A stretch of DNA of 64,000 bases, taken from positions 627,832 through 691,831 of the forward strand of contig NZ_KQ948924.1 of assembly GCF_001514235.1 (NCBI RefSeq), written 5' to 3'. The notes under the pieces are model-generated. The model saw only the letters and a list, made by a program, of their open reading frames with translations, was not told where the DNA came from and ran no database searches. Below, one piece after another: positions 62,001-64,000 of the stretch. How positions within the stretch are numbered: the stretch's first letter is position 1; each line of letters starts with the position of its first letter. The position numbers and the translations under genes are program-made. Source of the stretch: Streptomyces caeruleatus (lineage in GTDB: Bacteria; Actinomycetota; Actinomycetes; Streptomycetales; Streptomycetaceae).

Positions 62001-64000
62001 TCACTCCGGCGTGACACACCGCTCCCGCAGCACGCGCAGCCGTGCCACGTGGTACGCCGCGTTCTCCCGACCGAGCGCCGCGAGCGCCTCGTCGATCAGG
62101 GGCAGCGCGGCCTCCGAACCGCCCCCGTCCAGGAGGGTTTCGGCGAGGTCGGTGAGGGTGCGGGCGGTGTTGTAGGCCTCGCCGCCGGCACGGAAGAAGC
62201 GCAGGGCGCGCTCCAGGTGCTCGACCGCCTCGGTCCGGCGCCCCTGGCCGCGCAGGGCACGGCCGCGGTGCCGTTCCAGCAGGGCGCGGGCGCGCGGGAG
62301 GTCGGCCGCGCCCTCGTCGTCGGGGCCGATGGCTTCGAGGATGCCGTACGCCTCATCGAAGCAGGTGAACGCCTCGTCGAAGCGCCACTGGCGCAGCCGC
62401 AGCAGGCCGAGGAACTCGACGGCGGAGGCGTGGCCGCGTACGTGTCCGGCGGCGCGTTCGTCGCGTGCGGCGGCGACCACCTCGGGTTCCGCCTCGTCCC
62501 AGCGGCGCAACTCGGTGAGTGTGTGGGCGAGTTGGGCGTGCAGGGCGCCGGCTGTGCGGGACCCGGGGAAGTACTCGTCGGCGACACGGGCCCCGGTACG
62601 GAGGGCCGGCAGCAGGATCTCGTGGTGACCGGCCTTCAGCTGGAGCGGCCACAGGGACTGGCAGAGCAGGACGACGGTGTCCGGGTCGCGGAACTCCTCC
62701 GCCGTGTGCACCGCCTCGACGAGCCCGGGCGCCTCGGCGGCGAGCGCGGCTACGGCCGCGCCCCGGTCCGGGAAGGTCACGGGTGAGTCGGCGGACGGCA
62801 CCCGCCAGCTCTCCGGCAGGGCGGCCCGGGCCGCGCCGACCGCGAGGTCGCGGTAGCGCTCGACGACGCGGGCCACGGCCGCCGAGCAGGCCGCGATGCC
62901 GTCGGCGGTGGCCGCCGTTCGTTCCGCGTGGGCGCGGACGGCGGGGCGGTAGCGGTAGCGGCCGCTGTCGGTGCGTTCGACGAGCAGCGCGTCGGCGAGG
63001 TCCTCCAGGTGGCGGGCTGTCTCGGTCTCGTCGAGGTCGGCGGCGCGCGCGGCGGTCGTGGTGTCGAGGGAGGGCCAGGCGCGCAGGCCGGCGAGGCGGT
63101 AGAGACGGGCCGCGTCCGGCGCGAGGGCGCGGTAGGCGTCGTCGGCGGCGGCGTGGACCGGGTCGGTCTCGGGCATGGCGGGGGCCTCCGTGCGCTCGGG
63201 CGGGGAGGTCAGGCGGGGTGCGGCGGCGCGCAGGGCGTACGGGGAGCCGGCGCAGCGGTCAAGGACGGCCGGCAGGGTGGCGCGGGCGGCGCTGATCGCC
63301 GGTTTGCCGACGAGTTCGGTGAGGAGCCGGGTGGCGTCCCGCTTGGCCAGCGGCCCGACGGGGATGCGCAGGGCATCGAAGCCGGTGAGGAGCTGCCGGG
63401 CGACGACGATGGTGAAGACGTCGGGCGCCGAGGTCAGCAGCGGTCGTACCTGTGCGGCGGACCGGGCGTGGTCGAGGACGAGGAGCAGCCGCCGGTCGGT
63501 CAGACAGCGCCGGAGGAGGTCGGCGCGGTCCGTGGCGGTCGGCGGCATCTCCTCGTCCGACAGGCCGAGTTGGCGCAGGAGTCTGCCGAGGACCGCGTCG
63601 GGGGTGAGACCGTCCAGGTCGGCGTACAGCTGCCCGTCGGGGAAGCGGGCGGTCTGCCGCCAGCCCCAGTGGACGGCGAGCGTGCTGGTGCCGATGCCTT
63701 CGGGGCCGTGGAGCAGGGCCAGCCTCGGGCGTCCCCCGAAGGGCCGGGCGGCTTCCTTGTCGAGGAGTTTCAGGGCCTGCTGACGGTCCGTGAAGAAGCG
63801 GGGTGCGGTGGGCAGACAGGGGCGGTCGAGGGTGTCGGGCACGCCCGGGAGGCGTACACCGCTTGCGAACTGCGCCCAGGAGTCGGCAAGTTGAGGATCC
63901 GCCCGCACCCGGTTGTGCACCAGGCGGGCCACGTCGTCCAGTTCGCCGGGCGTGCCGGGTGCGGCCACCTCGCGTCCGGCGATACGGCGGACCAGGCCCC
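62001..64000 (-). CDS. STAND-type ATPase with TPR-like repeats (5' end beyond window)
   Basis: At least 666 aa; the frame stays open to the window edge and reads LVRRIAGREV before the internal GTG 63968, so the true start is outside. After a short helical region (GELDDVARLVHNRVRADPQLADSWAQFASG) comes an NB-ARC-like ATPase: LALLHGPEGIGTSTLAVHWG is the P-loop (with Thr-Ser in place of the usual Lys-Thr, so nucleotide binding may be altered), RRLLLVLDHARSAAQVRPLL the Walker B region. Winged-helix and helical TPR-like repeats follow (about 430-650). AfsR/SARP-relative architecture without the DNA-binding head in view. It converges on the heptamer-repeat gene with 3 nt between stops. Confidence 0.8.
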   Translation of the reverse strand, partial: GLVRRIAGREVAAPGTPGELDDVARLVHNRVRADPQLADSWAQFASGVRLPGVPDTLDRPCLPTAPRFFTDRQQALKLLDKEAARPFGGRPRLALLHGPEGIGTSTLAVHWGWRQTARFPDGQLYADLDGLTPDAVLGRLLRQLGLSDEEMPPTATDRADLLRRCLTDRRLLLVLDHARSAAQVRPLLTSAPDVFTIVVARQLLTGFDALRIPVGPLAKRDATRLLTELVGKPAISAARATLPAVLDRCAGSPYALRAAAPRLTSPPERTEAPAMPETDPVHAAADDAYRALAPDAARLYRLAGLRAWPSLDTTTAARAADLDETETARHLEDLADALLVERTDSGRYRYRPAVRAHAERTAATADGIAACSAAVARVVERYRDLAVGAARAALPESWRVPSADSPVTFPDRGAAVAALAAEAPGLVEAVHTAEEFRDPDTVVLLCQSLWPLQLKAGHHEILLPALRTGARVADEYFPGSRTAGALHAQLAHTLTELRRWDEAEPEVVAAARDERAAGHVRGHASAVEFLGLLRLRQWRFDEAFTCFDEAYGILEAIGPDDEGAADLPRARALLERHRGRALRGQGRRTEAVEHLERALRFFRAGGEAYNTARTLTDLAETLLDGGGSEAALPLIDEALAALGRENAAYHVARLRVLRERCVTPE

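Overview
High G+C, strong third-position G/C bias, frequent GTG/TTG starts, 1-4 nt gene overlaps, Tat signal peptides, a YtfJ-type sporulation protein, an IclR/MarR/TetR-rich regulator set and a two-domain 3-dehydroshikimate dehydratase all point to a Streptomyces chromosome. No rRNA, tRNA, insertion sequence, phage module or CRISPR array was seen. From memory, the transketolase to 6-phosphogluconate dehydrogenase operon and the nearby phosphopantetheinyl transferase resemble a block of the S. coelicolor chromosome; this was not checked against any database.

Layout. 0.1-1.7 kb: an XRE regulator with an ImmA/IrrE-type zinc peptidase, plus a small unknown. 1.7-7.3 kb: a phosphopantetheinyl transferase coupled to a metallophosphoesterase, an ATP-grasp protein, a secreted GH18 chitinase behind a chitin-type operator, and a membrane protein. 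7.5-25.6 kb: a glycan-use locus. Its left arm reads leftward (DeoR regulator, GH4, GH38 alpha-mannosidase, GH29 alpha-L-fucosidase). Its right arm reads rightward (PfkB kinase, lipoprotein binding protein, two ABC permeases, GH2 beta-galactosidase, two Tat-exported phosphoesterase-like proteins and a secreted unknown). The four glycosidases lack signal peptides, so oligosaccharides are probably imported and trimmed inside the cell. The transporter lacks its own ATPase.

25.8-35.3 kb: an alpha/beta hydrolase and then, on the minus strand, a complete FxSxx-COOH peptide system: a 61-aa precursor ending F-Q-S-S-I, a radical SAM/SPASM maturase (FxsB), an AAC(3)-type acyltransferase, a TIR-like FxsC and a giant ParA/TIR/NB-ARC/TPR FxsT. 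35.5-40.7 kb: a CoA-type catabolic operon (SDR, amidohydrolase, acyl-CoA synthetase, MaoC) with divergent MarR and IclR regulators. 40.8-43.8 kb: a secreted GH16 glucanase under a LacI-type operator, a YtfJ protein and an AraC regulator.

43.9-52.8 kb: a pentose phosphate operon (tkt, tal, zwf, opcA, pgi, gnd) followed by a histidine phosphatase. 52.8-54.3 kb: a beta-helix-like membrane protein. 54.3-59.4 kb: a shikimate/quinate catabolic divergon (dehydroshikimate dehydratase, shikimate dehydrogenase, TetR regulator, MHS-family transporter) with one operator motif on both sides of the regulator. 59.5-64 kb: a VOC protein, a GT-B-like gene whose reading frame is broken inside ten perfect copies of the heptamer CGACACC (a candidate slipped-strand switch), and a STAND-type ATPase/TPR protein cut by the window edge.

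The two most interesting items are the heptamer switch at 60.56-60.63 kb and the FxSxx-COOH operon, which joins a peptide maturase to immune-receptor-like domains and whose FxsB appears to have lost its HExxH motif.
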